In this document: positions 1 to 9,083 of the stretch, in pieces
Numbering within the stretch: position 1 is the first letter of the stretch
How the letters are laid out: each line of letters starts with the position of its first letter
Source: an uncultured Schlesneria sp.
Lineage (GTDB): Bacteria > Planctomycetota > Planctomycetia > Planctomycetales > Planctomycetaceae
Length of the DNA stretch: 64,000 nucleotides
Direction of reading: 5' to 3'
NCBI GenBank assembly: GCA_903840265.1
Contig: CAIMFH010000140.1
Span: 1-64,000, forward strand
Notes under the pieces: model-generated
What the model was told of the DNA's origin: nothing
What the model saw: only the letters and a program-made list of their open reading frames with translations
The model's database searches: none
Translations under genes and position numbers: made by a program

Positions 1-2304
1 AAAGCCCTGGAAGACTTGGACAAGGCCATCAGCACCAAGCCCGATTTTGCCGACGCTATTTGTGATCGCGCCTGTTTGTACGGCATGGCTCGCAACCTCC
101 CCAAGATGGTTTCGGAACTCGATGCGTTGATCAAATCGAATCCGTCATACGCTCGTGCGTACTACCACCGAGCCATGCTGAATGCCGATCAAAAGAAATA
201 TGACCTGGCGATGGATGACCTGGACCAGGCCATCAAATTGAAGGAAGGCTTCGCCGCAGCATATTGTCTGCGAGGGTACGCTCAAACGAACCGCAAGAAT
301 CTGGACGATGCCGTCGCCGATTTCACGAAGGCCATCGAATCCGATCCCAAACTCGCCAATGCCTACAAAGGCCGAGCTGCTGCGTATCAGAAGCTGAAGA
401 AGATCAAAGAAGCGAAAGCGGATCAGGACAAGGTCGCCGAACTGCAACCGCCGCCACCTCCCAAAACGGCAGCAAATGCCAAGAAGCCGGAAGACCCGAC
501 ACCACGGTTTACCGTGAGCTCTAAAGAGGTCTCCCCAGCGAAGCTGAAAGAAGCTCTGAAGTCTGCGGCCGAAATCGACAAGCTGATCCAGGCGAACTAC
601 AAGAAATTCGACGTCACTCCGCTGCCCAAGACGCCCGATGAACAGTTCTTGCGGCGAGTCTATCTGGATGTCACGGGCACGATCCCGTCGTATCAGAATG
701 TGAAGAAATTCCGTAATAACAATTCTGCGAACAAGCGAGCGGAGTTGATCGACGAATTGCTCAACAGCCCTGCCTACGCCGGCAACTTCTTCAACTATTG
801 GGCTGACGTCCTGCGATACACCGACAACCTGAGCGGAAATGTCCGTGGCGAACCGTACCGGCAGTGGATCAAGCAATCGCTGGCCGAAAACAAGCCTTGG
901 GACAAAATGGTTTACGAAATGCTGACGGCCTCCGGTCGCGTCTGGGAAAACCCAGCCACGGGATACTTCCAGCGCGACCCCAATATGCCGCTGGACGTCA
1001 TGAACAACACCGTCCGGATCTTTTTGGGAACGCGGATTGGCTGTGCCCAATGCCACAACCATCCCTTCGATCGCTGGACGCAGAAAGAGTTCTATGAAAT
1101 GGCAGCGTTCACGTTTGGGACGCAGCAAAACACCCATGGGGGCGACAAGCGGTACTGGAACTCCAACCCGCATGAACGCCTGCAGGCGGACTTTGCCGAC
1201 ATCGAACAAGAAGAAGAAGATCGCCGGAACAATTACTACCGCTTCGAACGGATGATCGGCGTCAACATGCAGATCGTCAACGATCAGGTCGATCGCAAGA
1301 TTCAGCTCCCTGCCAATTACGCCTACGACAACGCCAAGCCGAATGAAACGGTGGCTCCGCGAACGCTGTTCGGCTCCCAAGTGTCGCTGAAACCGGGCGA
1401 GACGCCACGTCAAGGATTCGCCCGCTGGTGTACCGCGTCAGACAATCCTCGCTTCGCCAAAGTCATCGCGAACCGATTGTGGAAACAAGTCTTCGGTGTC
1501 GGCCAGATCGAACCCGTCGACGACATGATGGATGAGACCGTCGCCGAGAACCCTGCCTTGATGGATTACCTGGAAGCCGAAATGAAACGGCTGAACTTCG
1601 ACATGAAAGAGTATCTGCGCGTCCTGCTGAACACCGAAACATACCAGCGACAAGCCTGCGTGGACGAAATGCCGCTTGGTGCGCCTTATCACTTCCCTGG
1701 CCCCATGCTCAGGCGCATGAGTGCCGAACAAGTCTGGGATTCGTTTCTGACATTGGCCGTGATCGACCCTGACGAATATCGCGAACTGCCCGCCAAAGTT
1801 CGCACCGATGTGATTGGCTTCAACCTCGACACGGTTTCGGCCAAGAAGGTTCTCGATGCAGAATCAAAGGGCTCCGAAATCGATAACGGCATCAACTCCA
1901 AGCGTCAGCAGAAGTATACGTACAAGGGGATCGTGTTGGCTCGTGCCTCCGAACTGCCGTCCCCGGTTCCAGCAAATCATTTCCTGCGTTCGTTCGGCCA
2001 GTCGGATCGAGAATTGATTTCGTCATCGTCGTCGACAGGGTCGGTGCCGCAGGTGCTGTTCATGTTCAACGGTCCGATCACGCACATGCTGCTCGAAAAG
2101 AACTCCACGATTTACAACAACGTCGTGAAGCAGAAGAACGTGAACGACGCGACCAAGATCATCTTCGAAACGATCCTGACCCGTGAGCCCGATGCCGACG
2201 AACTGGCATTGGCTGTCGAAGAGGTCAAACGGAACGGTCCGGCCGGATTTGGAAACGTCATCTGGTCGCTCGTCAACACGCGAGAATTTCTGTTCATTCA
2301 GTAA
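1..2304 (+). CDS. TPR - DUF1549 - DUF1553 protein (5' partial)
   Basis: The reading frame is open from base 1, so the gene starts outside the window. The first ~140 residues are TPR units (repeated A-x-x-x-R-A and D-A-x-x-D-x-x-x-A-I patterns). A proline-rich linker follows, then a DUF1549 domain containing the cytochrome-like motif CAQCHNHPFDRW at about residues 343-354 (counted from the ATG at 16), then a DUF1553 domain to the C-terminus. These two domains form the large planctomycete surface/secreted proteins of unknown function, normally encoded beside a DUF1501 gene, as here. CxxCH suggests haem c binding but this is inference. TPR units fused in front are less usual. The next gene starts 75 bases downstream, so co-transcription is likely. 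Confidence 0.9.
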   Translation, partial: KALEDLDKAISTKPDFADAICDRACLYGMARNLPKMVSELDALIKSNPSYARAYYHRAMLNADQKKYDLAMDDLDQAIKLKEGFAAAYCLRGYAQTNRKNLDDAVADFTKAIESDPKLANAYKGRAAAYQKLKKIKEAKADQDKVAELQPPPPPKTAANAKKPEDPTPRFTVSSKEVSPAKLKEALKSAAEIDKLIQANYKKFDVTPLPKTPDEQFLRRVYLDVTGTIPSYQNVKKFRNNNSANKRAELIDELLNSPAYAGNFFNYWADVLRYTDNLSGNVRGEPYRQWIKQSLAENKPWDKMVYEMLTASGRVWENPATGYFQRDPNMPLDVMNNTVRIFLGTRIGCAQCHNHPFDRWTQKEFYEMAAFTFGTQQNTHGGDKRYWNSNPHERLQADFADIEQEEEDRRNNYYRFERMIGVNMQIVNDQVDRKIQLPANYAYDNAKPNETVAPRTLFGSQVSLKPGETPRQGFARWCTASDNPRFAKVIANRLWKQVFGVGQIEPVDDMMDETVAENPALMDYLEAEMKRLNFDMKEYLRVLLNTETYQRQACVDEMPLGAPYHFPGPMLRRMSAEQVWDSFLTLAVIDPDEYRELPAKVRTDVIGFNLDTVSAKKVLDAESKGSEIDNGINSKRQQKYTYKGIVLARASELPSPVPANHFLRSFGQSDRELISSSSSTGSVPQVLFMFNGPITHMLLEKNSTIYNNVVKQKNVNDATKIIFETILTREPDADELALAVEEVKRNGPAGFGNVIWSLVNTREFLFIQ

Positions 2305-2379
2305 ACCAATCCCGCCTGCGGTGCCATGACAGGCATTCGCGGCGATCGACATCTGCCCACGCAGAATATTGGAGTCATC

Positions 2380-3693
2380 ATGCGAGACCTTATTGCCGAA
2401 CTGCCGGGGTTGGATCGTCGGCGATTTGTCGAATACGCGGCCAAGTCGCTATTAGGCGTGACGGTGTTTTCGGCGTTGGGCCGTCCTTCGATCGGGGCTG
2501 AACCAGCCGTTGCGGCGGCCGCGCCGGTTTATGGACCGGGAAAAGCCAAGCGATTGATCTATTTGTACATGGCAGGAGCCATGTCTCATCTGGATACGTT
2601 CGACCTGAAGCCTGGTCACAAGAACCAGGGGCAGACGCGAGCGATCGACACGAACGTCTCCGGAATCCAGATCAGCGAATTCCTGCCCGGCCTCGCTCAA
2701 CAGTTCGACAAACTCGCCGTCGTGCGATCGTTGACTACGCAGACAGCCGATCACGAAGCCGCTGAATACTGGATGCGAACCAGCTACCAGGCGATCGCCA
2801 CCGAGCGTCATCCCACGATCGGCCCCTGGATGCAGAAGTTCCGCGGACGTCAAAGCAAGTCACTGCCCGACACCGTGCTGATTGGTGCTCCACCGCGTCA
2901 TCCTTCGGCTGGATTTTTCGACCCCACGTTCAGTCCATTGCCAATCGGTGATCCAAATCGCGGTCTGGAAAATACCAAGGCTCCGGAATATCTGACGGAT
3001 TCGTCGTTCGAGAAGCGTCTGGCGCTGATCGATGGGTTCGACAAGAAGTTCCGCGGCCGGGTTAAGCAACAAAAGGTTCAAGCCTACACCGATTTCTATA
3101 CCGAGGCCGTCTCGCTGCTGGCGAGCAGTGAACTGAAGGCCTTCAACCTGAACGAAGAAAAGAACGAAGATCGCGATCGCTATGGTCGTGATTCATTCGG
3201 CCAGGGTTGTTTGCTGGCTCGCCGCCTGATTGAGAACAACGTCTCGTGCGTGGAAGTCAACTGCGGCGGTTGGGACATGCACGCCAACATCTACAACGGC
3301 GGCGCACTCCCTAATCGTTGTAACATCATGGATCGCGGCGTCAGTAGCCTGCTGAAGGATCTGAAAGACCGTGGTTTGCTGGACCAGACGTTGGTCGTGC
3401 TCGCCACAGAATTCGGCCGTACGCCGGAACTGAATTACAACGTCGGTCGCGATCACCATCCTGCTGTCTTCTCGTCGTTCCTGGCGGGAGGCGGCATTAA
3501 GGGTGGTCAGTTCTACGGCTCGTCGGATGCCGCAGGACACTCGGTCGACACCGACCCGGTGACACCCGCCGATTTCAACGCCACGGTCGCCACAGCACTG
3601 GGACTGTCGCTGAGCGAAATCGTGCATTCGCCAACGGGCCGCCCCTTCAAGGTTGCCCAGGACGGCAAGCCGTTGATGAAGCTGTTCGGTTAA
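2380..3693 (+). CDS. DUF1501 family protein, Tat-type signal
   Basis: A 437-residue protein of the DUF1501 family (alkaline-phosphatase/sulfatase-like fold, function unknown). I chose the ATG at 2380 because GGAG lies five bases upstream and because the protein then begins with DRRRFVEYAAKSLLG, a twin-arginine-like signal followed by a hydrophobic stretch. Family hallmarks are visible: LIYLYMAGAMSHLDTFDLKP near the N-terminus, GWDMHAN in the middle, and TEFGRTPELN with GRDHHPAVFSSFLAGGG near the C-terminus. It directly follows the DUF1549/DUF1553 gene, the standard planctomycete pairing, and the two probably act together at or outside the inner membrane. The substrate is not known. Confidence 0.92.
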   Translation: MRDLIAELPGLDRRRFVEYAAKSLLGVTVFSALGRPSIGAEPAVAAAAPVYGPGKAKRLIYLYMAGAMSHLDTFDLKPGHKNQGQTRAIDTNVSGIQISEFLPGLAQQFDKLAVVRSLTTQTADHEAAEYWMRTSYQAIATERHPTIGPWMQKFRGRQSKSLPDTVLIGAPPRHPSAGFFDPTFSPLPIGDPNRGLENTKAPEYLTDSSFEKRLALIDGFDKKFRGRVKQQKVQAYTDFYTEAVSLLASSELKAFNLNEEKNEDRDRYGRDSFGQGCLLARRLIENNVSCVEVNCGGWDMHANIYNGGALPNRCNIMDRGVSSLLKDLKDRGLLDQTLVVLATEFGRTPELNYNVGRDHHPAVFSSFLAGGGIKGGQFYGSSDAAGHSVDTDPVTPADFNATVATALGLSLSEIVHSPTGRPFKVAQDGKPLMKLFG

Positions 3694-3727
3694 GACGATC
3701 CCACCGATTCATTCAGCTTTGGTTATT

Positions 3728-3788
3728 GCCAGACACGGCCAGCCGTTGCCCCCCGCTCAGAGGGCAAGCAGAAGGCAACGTGTCTGGC
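3728..3788. repeat. Imperfect long palindrome
   Basis: GCCAGACACG at 3728 and CGTGTCTGGC ending at 3788 pair, and an inner CGTTGCC/GGCAACG pair extends the stem with one bulge. It lies in the 247-base gap between the two DUF1501 genes, just before the palindrome at 3807. It may be a transcription terminator or a mobile palindromic repeat; there is no clear T-run. Confidence 0.5.
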
Positions 3789-3806
3789 TGGCTTTGATTG
3801 TGGAAG

Positions 3807-3837
3807 ACGGCACACGGAATGTGCCTACTACTTTGGG
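3807..3837 (+). repeat. Palindromic repeat, GGCACAC...GTGTGCC family, copy 1
   Basis: GACGGCACACGGAATGTGCC followed by TACTACTTTGG. The core is a 7-bp stem with a 3-base loop (one mismatch in this copy). Related copies are at 51315-51340 and 55634-55662. All three lie downstream of plus-strand genes. Confidence 0.65.
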
Positions 3838-3940
3838 GCGGCCACCCATTGCTCGCCCCGTCGAGTTCCTCTCGCTTTCGCTCATGACATCGGTCGATGT
3901 TGATGCTATCTTGGTGTGAACTTCTGACATCGGGCGTGGG

Positions 3941-5317
3941 GTGATCGAGCTGTTTCAGTGGACGAGTGATCCAGGGCGACTGCGGCGGACGATCACGCGG
4001 CGCGACTCGTTGCGAGTCGGGATGCTGGGTGTCGGTGGGCTCGTGTTGTCGGATTTGCTGCGGTTGCAGGCAGTGGCCGCGCCGAAAGAGGGGATCGGCA
4101 GGACGACTCCTAAAGAGACGGCTGTCATTCTGTTGTTCGTGCATGGCGGGCCGAGCCAACTGGAAACGTACGACCTGAAGCCGGAAGCTCCTACCGAGAT
4201 TCGCGGCCCCTTCCTGCCGATTCCGACCAATGTGCCAGGGATCGACATTTGCGAGCATCTGCCCAAGCAAGCTCGACTGGCCGACAAGTTCACGTTGATC
4301 CGCTCCTGCTGCCACGATCAGGCTAATCATTTTGAAGGGCATGCCCGGTTCCTGAGCGGCTATGGCCAGTTCAAGCCCGGCACCAGCGAATCATATTATC
4401 CGCAGGTTGGTGCCGTCGTGAACCGCGTCCTGTCGGAGCAACGGAGTGGACTGGCTGCGGTCGCCATCAATGGTGTTGTGTTGAACGGCCCCGATTACAG
4501 CCCCGGTATCGCTCAGGGGTTCTGGAGTTCTCAGTATCGCGTTCCCATTTCGAACTTCGCGCTGCGAGACGCCAGTCTGAGTGTCGACGGTCCGCGGTTG
4601 GATGACCGGCTGGCGATGCTGCAGTCTTTCGATCGTTACCGCCGTGAAGCGGATACAACGGGGGCAATGACAGGGCTGGATGTCTTCAACGAACGAGCCA
4701 TCAACATCCTGACGACGAATCGCGTGCGCGACGCCTTCGATCTGTCCAAGGAAGATCCTCGGTTGTGCGACAAGTACGGCGACGGCTACGGTCGCGAAGT
4801 GTTGGTGGCCAGACGACTGGTGGAAGCAGGAGTCGGCTTCGTCTCGGTCCGGATTCCGGGGAGTGGCGAAGGGACCAAGGCGTACGATTGGGACGACCAC
4901 GCGGTGAATTGGGACATGCTGGGCGCGATGAACGCTCGCCTGCCGAAATACGATCATGTCGTCAGTACGTTGATTGAGGATGTTTTTGACCGAGGCCTCG
5001 ACAAGAACGTTTTGATTGTCGTCACGGGCGAATTCGGTCGCACGCCGCGTCTGGAATTTAAAGACGGCAAAATCGGTCGCGATCACCATCCCGGCGCGAT
5101 GTCGATCATGGTTTCCGGAGGAGGGATGCCGATGGGCCAGGTGATTGGAGCCACCGACCACCACGCCGCTCGCCCGAGCACTCGACCACTGGACCCTCAC
5201 GACATTCTGGCCACGATCTATCGTCACCTGGGCATCGACCACACGGCAGAATTCCCTGACCCGCGTGGCCGGCCAATTCCACTGACGCGTGGTGCGCCGA
5301 TTGCGGAGTTGGTGTGA
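3941..5317 (+). CDS. DUF1501 family protein, Tat-type signal (second copy)
   Basis: A 458-residue DUF1501 protein. The likely start is a GTG at 3941; no ATG with a good ribosome site precedes the export signal. Residues ~17-40 carry TRRDSLRVGMLGVGGLVL, a twin-arginine signal of the form common in this family. Hallmarks: ILLFVHGGPSQLETYDLKP, a CCHDQANHFEGHARFLSGYG stretch, and TGEFGRTPRLE followed by GRDHHPGAMSIMVSGGGMP. It differs clearly in sequence from the DUF1501 protein at 2380, so it is not a recent duplicate. It has no DUF1549/DUF1553 partner of its own immediately upstream. Function unknown. Confidence 0.9.
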   Translation: MIELFQWTSDPGRLRRTITRRDSLRVGMLGVGGLVLSDLLRLQAVAAPKEGIGRTTPKETAVILLFVHGGPSQLETYDLKPEAPTEIRGPFLPIPTNVPGIDICEHLPKQARLADKFTLIRSCCHDQANHFEGHARFLSGYGQFKPGTSESYYPQVGAVVNRVLSEQRSGLAAVAINGVVLNGPDYSPGIAQGFWSSQYRVPISNFALRDASLSVDGPRLDDRLAMLQSFDRYRREADTTGAMTGLDVFNERAINILTTNRVRDAFDLSKEDPRLCDKYGDGYGREVLVARRLVEAGVGFVSVRIPGSGEGTKAYDWDDHAVNWDMLGAMNARLPKYDHVVSTLIEDVFDRGLDKNVLIVVTGEFGRTPRLEFKDGKIGRDHHPGAMSIMVSGGGMPMGQVIGATDHHAARPSTRPLDPHDILATIYRHLGIDHTAEFPDPRGRPIPLTRGAPIAELV

Positions 5318-5330
5318 CGGAGTGCTCGTT

Positions 5331-5789
5331 TTAGGACGAAATCAGGCCAGCCAACACGTCTGCGGGAGTAAACACTTGGATTCCCGAGAATCGGACGAAA
5401 TCAGTTTTATTGAACGTCAGAAGACCAGTCACCGAATGCCGCTGCATGGCGGCAACTAGGCGCGCATCATGGGCAACTTTTCCTTTCACTTCATTGGCCG
5501 CAACCAATTCCCGCCAGTGTGTAAAGACTCCACGCTCATCCAGCAGTAGCCGGAACACGGTAATCCACTGCGAGATTGCCAAATCGACGTTGGCTGTTGT
5601 CATCCCTAGTCCGTTATTGTCGCGCGGCCGTCTGGCAACTACCCAATACTCGTAGAGTACTTGAGGAACGATGACGCATTCATGCCCGTTGGCGTCAAGC
5701 CAGCCGATCGCTTCCAATGCGTCTCCATGCATTGCCTGGCCCTGATCGGCCATTCGCAGGACGACATTTGTATCCACGAGGAGCCTCAT
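5331..5789 (-). CDS. PIN-domain toxin (VapC-like)
   Basis: A 152-residue PIN-domain protein, predicted Mg-dependent endoribonuclease toxin. It begins MRLLVDTNVVLR, giving the first acidic residue D6. The other expected acids are E47 (LYEYW), D108 (AHDARL) and D130 (FNKTDF), so the active site appears intact. The start codon overlaps the upstream antitoxin by four bases (ATGA), the usual layout of a translationally coupled toxin-antitoxin operon. It converges with the DUF1501 gene, whose stop is 13 bases away. Family assignment is firm; the RNA target is not predictable. Confidence 0.85.
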   Translation of the reverse strand: MRLLVDTNVVLRMADQGQAMHGDALEAIGWLDANGHECVIVPQVLYEYWVVARRPRDNNGLGMTTANVDLAISQWITVFRLLLDERGVFTHWRELVAANEVKGKVAHDARLVAAMQRHSVTGLLTFNKTDFVRFSGIQVFTPADVLAGLISS

Positions 5790-6040
5790 TCACCGCGGCC
5801 CGCGTAAATCGAATCGCGACTATCATCGACAGAACCGCTCGATTTCGGGTGAAGGGCAATAATTCCTTGTAACTTAGAAAGGGACTCTTCGTGTGACTGG
5901 GCCCTCGTTGGCATGGAATCCTCCGCGAGTCGCTCACTGACGACCTCTTGAACGAATGTTGCAACGTCCATTCCAGCGGCGGCAGCACGACGGCGAAGAT
6001 TTGTCTCGATCGCTTCAGGAAAGTTAATACTGACGTTCAT
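5786..6040 (-). CDS. Antitoxin, ribbon-helix-helix type (VapB-like)
   Basis: An 84-residue protein starting MNVSINFPEAIETNLRRRAA, an N-terminal beta strand followed by helices as in ribbon-helix-helix DNA-binding antitoxins. The C-terminal half is polar and probably disordered, as expected for the toxin-binding part. I preferred the ATG at 6040 over the in-frame TTG at 6058 because GGGAGGA lies about ten bases upstream of the ATG. It overlaps the PIN toxin by four bases. In related systems the antitoxin binds its own promoter; no operator could be identified with certainty here. Confidence 0.8.
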   Translation of the reverse strand: MNVSINFPEAIETNLRRRAAAAGMDVATFVQEVVSERLAEDSMPTRAQSHEESLSKLQGIIALHPKSSGSVDDSRDSIYAGRGE

Positions 6041-6165
6041 CGGACGAGGTCCTCCCAATCCATGAAGTTTACCACGCGTTTATGCGCACGACATAGGGCA
6101 AGATCTAGAAAATATCGCTGGAGTCAGTGCCGAACGGCAATACTCCTCTACACGTTTACGTCAGG

Positions 6166-6399
6166 CTATACGGACACCTTCTGGTCCTGCAGCGCCTGGT
6201 CGATGCGAAAATCGATGTACTGACGAAAGTAGAGCACCCACTGGACTACGGCCAGGGTGATGAGTCCTACTTCTGACCAAACCATCCCGTAGTGGGCCGG
6301 AGAATCCTGAGGCATCCCGAGACAAACCACGAAGTTTAGCAATGCCACTGCCGTCGCCGCCGCAGGGACTAGGATATTTGGCGATTTGCGGGTGCCCAT
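6166..6399 (-). CDS. Small two-helix membrane protein, unknown function
   Basis: From the ATG at 6399 the product is 77 residues, with two hydrophobic stretches (ILVPAAATAVALLNFVVCLG and VGLITLAVVQWVLYF) and a charged C-terminus. The open frame could extend to 6510, but that would fill the whole gap to the divergent serpin gene and leave it no promoter, so the internal start (weak CGGGA about eight bases upstream) is preferred. No family was recognised. It may be an accessory membrane protein or a chance frame. Confidence 0.42.
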   Translation of the reverse strand: MGTRKSPNILVPAAATAVALLNFVVCLGMPQDSPAHYGMVWSEVGLITLAVVQWVLYFRQYIDFRIDQALQDQKVSV

Positions 6400-6512
6400 T
6401 CGATAATCCCGTAGTGGTATGATGCCGCCGATTTGCTTGTTCGCTGAACGACTATTAGACCGTGTTACGATAGCCAAGACCAACCAGCAGCAAGCGGCGG
6501 CAGGAGTCACTA

Positions 6513-7718
6513 ATGGATAGCAGGAAACTCGCGATCGTCGTCGTTCTCATTTTCGCTCGGCACGTTTGGAGCGCGGAGCCGAAGGAGATCACGCCGGATG
6601 TGGTGGCGGTGGCCAAGGGGAACAACGAATTTGCCGCCGAACTGTATGCTCACCTGGCTGCTGAGGAATCGAGCAACCTTTTTTTCTCGCCCTACAGCAT
6701 CTCGACGGTGCTCGCGATGACCTGCGCGGGGGCCAGAGGTGAAACGGCCGAGCAGATGTTTAAGGTGCTGCACTTTCCTCTTCCACAACCAAAGCTGCAT
6801 CCGGCATTTGCCAAGTTGAGAGCGCAGCTGACACCCAGCGGCAAGGTGCCTGCGTTTCAGCTTCGAACCGCCAACCGCCTGTGGGGACAGAAAGGGGCGC
6901 ACATCCTGCCGGACTTTCTCAAAGAGACGAAGGAGCATTACGGGGCCGAGATCGGCTTGGCGAATTTCCGGACGCCTGAGCCGACTCGAATGTTTATCAA
7001 CTCATGGGTCGAGAAGCAGACGGATCGCAGGATTACCGATCTGGTCACCCCGGGAATGCTCAACGCCGATACTCGTTTCCTGCTGACGAATGCCATCTAT
7101 TTTAAGGCCGGGTGGTTAAGCATCTTCAACAGACGGGCGACGTCCGGATCGCCGTTTCAGACATCCGGCACAGAACGGGTTACCGTGCCGATGATGTACC
7201 AGAAGAGCTATTTCCGATATGTCGAAACCGAGACACTTCAAATCTTGGAATTGCCTTATTCGGGCAGCACGCTGTCGATGCTGATCTTGCTGCCACAGAA
7301 GGTTGACGGATTGAACGATCTGCAGAAGTTACTGACGAATGAGAATTTGCAAAGGTGGACGGCGGGGCTGAAGGGACGCGAGGTCCACGTTCACCTGCCC
7401 CGATTTCGAATGGTGTCGGAATTCACTTTAGAGGACGCACTTGGAAAGCTGGGCATGCCACTCGCGTTTTCCAAGAACGCAGATTTTTCAGGGATCAGCA
7501 ACAACGAGCAACTGATCATTTCCCACGTGGTTCATAAGGCATTCGTCGAAGTGAACGAAGAAGGAACCGAAGCCGCTGCGGCGACCGGAGGCGGTGGTGT
7601 ATTTGGCAGATCAGAGCCCATCGCGTTCCGGGCCGACCATCCCTTCGTGTTCCTCATTCGCGACGATCGAACGCAGTGCATTCTGTTCCTGGGGCATGTT
7701 TTGAACCCGTTGCGATGA
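6513..7718 (+). CDS. Serpin family protease inhibitor, secreted
   Basis: A 401-residue protein with the full serpin length. It begins with a signal peptide (MDSRKLAIVVVLIFARHVWSA), so it is probably exported. Serpin motifs are clear: NLFFSPYSISTVLAMTCAGA near the N-terminus, FLLTNAIYFKAGW in the middle, and DHPFVFLIRDDRTQCILFLG at the C-terminus. The hinge of the reactive loop reads EEGTEAAAAT, with the small residues needed for loop insertion, so the protein is predicted to be inhibitory rather than a structural serpin. The loop then runs GGGGVFGRSEP, placing the scissile bond near F-G-R-S. The protease target cannot be predicted. It stands alone, divergent from the small membrane protein. 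Confidence 0.93.
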   Translation: MDSRKLAIVVVLIFARHVWSAEPKEITPDVVAVAKGNNEFAAELYAHLAAEESSNLFFSPYSISTVLAMTCAGARGETAEQMFKVLHFPLPQPKLHPAFAKLRAQLTPSGKVPAFQLRTANRLWGQKGAHILPDFLKETKEHYGAEIGLANFRTPEPTRMFINSWVEKQTDRRITDLVTPGMLNADTRFLLTNAIYFKAGWLSIFNRRATSGSPFQTSGTERVTVPMMYQKSYFRYVETETLQILELPYSGSTLSMLILLPQKVDGLNDLQKLLTNENLQRWTAGLKGREVHVHLPRFRMVSEFTLEDALGKLGMPLAFSKNADFSGISNNEQLIISHVVHKAFVEVNEEGTEAAAATGGGGVFGRSEPIAFRADHPFVFLIRDDRTQCILFLGHVLNPLR

Positions 7719-7834
7719 AGAAGCGGATCGGCCCGGGCTCACGGTGCAGTGATTACCTAAGGCTGATCCAAGATCGTGACACCTCTGGTGGTGCTTCGGC
7801 CTGGGTTGCCGTATCAATGCTCTGTGTCAGCAAT

Positions 7835-8926
7835 TCATGGGCGTCCAGACATCCAAGCACTCAAAACCGGAAACTTGAGATCATCGGTGCGTACGATTAG
7901 CTTCTTGTAGAACCCTCGAGTCAGCTTTTGACGATCTAACGTCGCATCAATTTGCAATTTCGAGGAATTTACTGGATCACCCACAGATAAAGAGACCGCC
8001 TCTTCTTCAGAATGGACAGAGGTGATTCGGAAACTTCCGCCATCGGTTCGGCGAATCCACAACGTCTGCTGTTCGCTTGAAGTACCGAAACGGAGTTCAC
8101 TTGGCTCAAGCACGAATGGACCAGGAACCGTCCACTGCGCGCTTAACTTAGCGGCCTGAGAGAGTGTGCCGTTGTCGGCCGCGACCGTGAATTGCGCCGA
8201 GCCAGTCCCCGTGTCTTGTGGTTTTCCGGTGACCGTCAAATCGAAACGCTGCTCAATGACTCCATCCGAATTTTCCGATTCAGACACCTGAGTAATCGAT
8301 GCGCCCACGTGATCTGGACATTCACGCAAGTCAATCTTATGGGGGGCACTCCCTTTTGGCCGGTAGGTATAGACACAAACCGTGCGTTTCCAACCACTGG
8401 GTGAGACCTCTCCGAGCTGCACCAGAGAGGCTGGATCTTCAAATCGAACTACCGGGTAGGTTTTCAGAGACATTCGATAGGTCCACTTTCGGTCCCTGCT
8501 GTCCTTAAGTTCGACGGATATTCGCTTGACATCAATCTTGGTATTGAGAGGCCGAAAGCTACCGTTGAGGGTCGTCGATTCACCGGCACCCAAAGTCATC
8601 CGACCAAGATCTGCCTGGATGCAGGTGCACGATGGCTTGACCTCGGAAAACGAGACTTCTTCAGACAATGGATTTCGGATTGTCATCTGAAAGTCCAGTG
8701 GAACCGTGCTGGCAACGTATCGAATCGGAAATTCAATCGAGTCACCCAGCACCAACTCATTCGCGACAATGTTACTGGCTGGACCGCTGGCCGGAGAAGG
8801 AACCGTGATTTCGTTCCAAGAGATGTACTTGTAAAGCAAGGTGTTAGTAACGAGAAGTACGAACAGAGACAGGACTGCAAGCCACACGCTGGGAAAATTA
8901 GGCTTATCCCGCTGAATCTGACTCAT
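7835..8926 (-). CDS. DUF1573 domain membrane-anchored protein
   Basis: From the ATG at 8926 (GGAA about nine bases upstream; an in-frame ATG lies at 8935 and the frame opens at 9001) the product is about 363 residues. A single N-terminal membrane segment (VWLAVLSLFVLLVTNTLLY) anchors an exported body. Residues ~60-140 match the DUF1573 pattern: PLDFQMTIRNPLSEEVSF, then SCTCIQADLG with a CxC pair, then a beta-rich Ig-like continuation. DUF1573 proteins are common in planctomycetes and Bacteroidetes, and their function is undefined. It is the last gene of a same-strand row with the TPR, Cys-rich and glycosyltransferase genes upstream, and converges with the serpin. Confidence 0.75.
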   Translation of the reverse strand: MSQIQRDKPNFPSVWLAVLSLFVLLVTNTLLYKYISWNEITVPSPASGPASNIVANELVLGDSIEFPIRYVASTVPLDFQMTIRNPLSEEVSFSEVKPSCTCIQADLGRMTLGAGESTTLNGSFRPLNTKIDVKRISVELKDSRDRKWTYRMSLKTYPVVRFEDPASLVQLGEVSPSGWKRTVCVYTYRPKGSAPHKIDLRECPDHVGASITQVSESENSDGVIEQRFDLTVTGKPQDTGTGSAQFTVAADNGTLSQAAKLSAQWTVPGPFVLEPSELRFGTSSEQQTLWIRRTDGGSFRITSVHSEEEAVSLSVGDPVNSSKLQIDATLDRQKLTRGFYKKLIVRTDDLKFPVLSAWMSGRP

Positions 8927-9083
8927 TCGCACCATTCCACTGAGACGTATAGACTCTGATTCCAGATTCGATGAACGGGAGGAATATAGTGCGGATCGCA
9001 CTTACGTGCCGCGTTGCAACATGGGTTAGACACAGTGGGTTTTGGCTCGCGGGACACCACAGTTAGGTGGAATGCGATCTAAA

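Noticed and set aside
145-1413. Long minus-strand open frame opposite the DUF1549 gene
   Set aside because: It lies entirely antisense to a well-supported gene with conserved domains. The product is rich in Arg, Val and Gly with no recognisable family, typical of a shadow in high-GC codon usage.
4391-5242. Minus-strand frame opposite the second DUF1501 gene
   Set aside because: Antisense to a gene with clear family motifs, with no ribosome site or recognisable domain.
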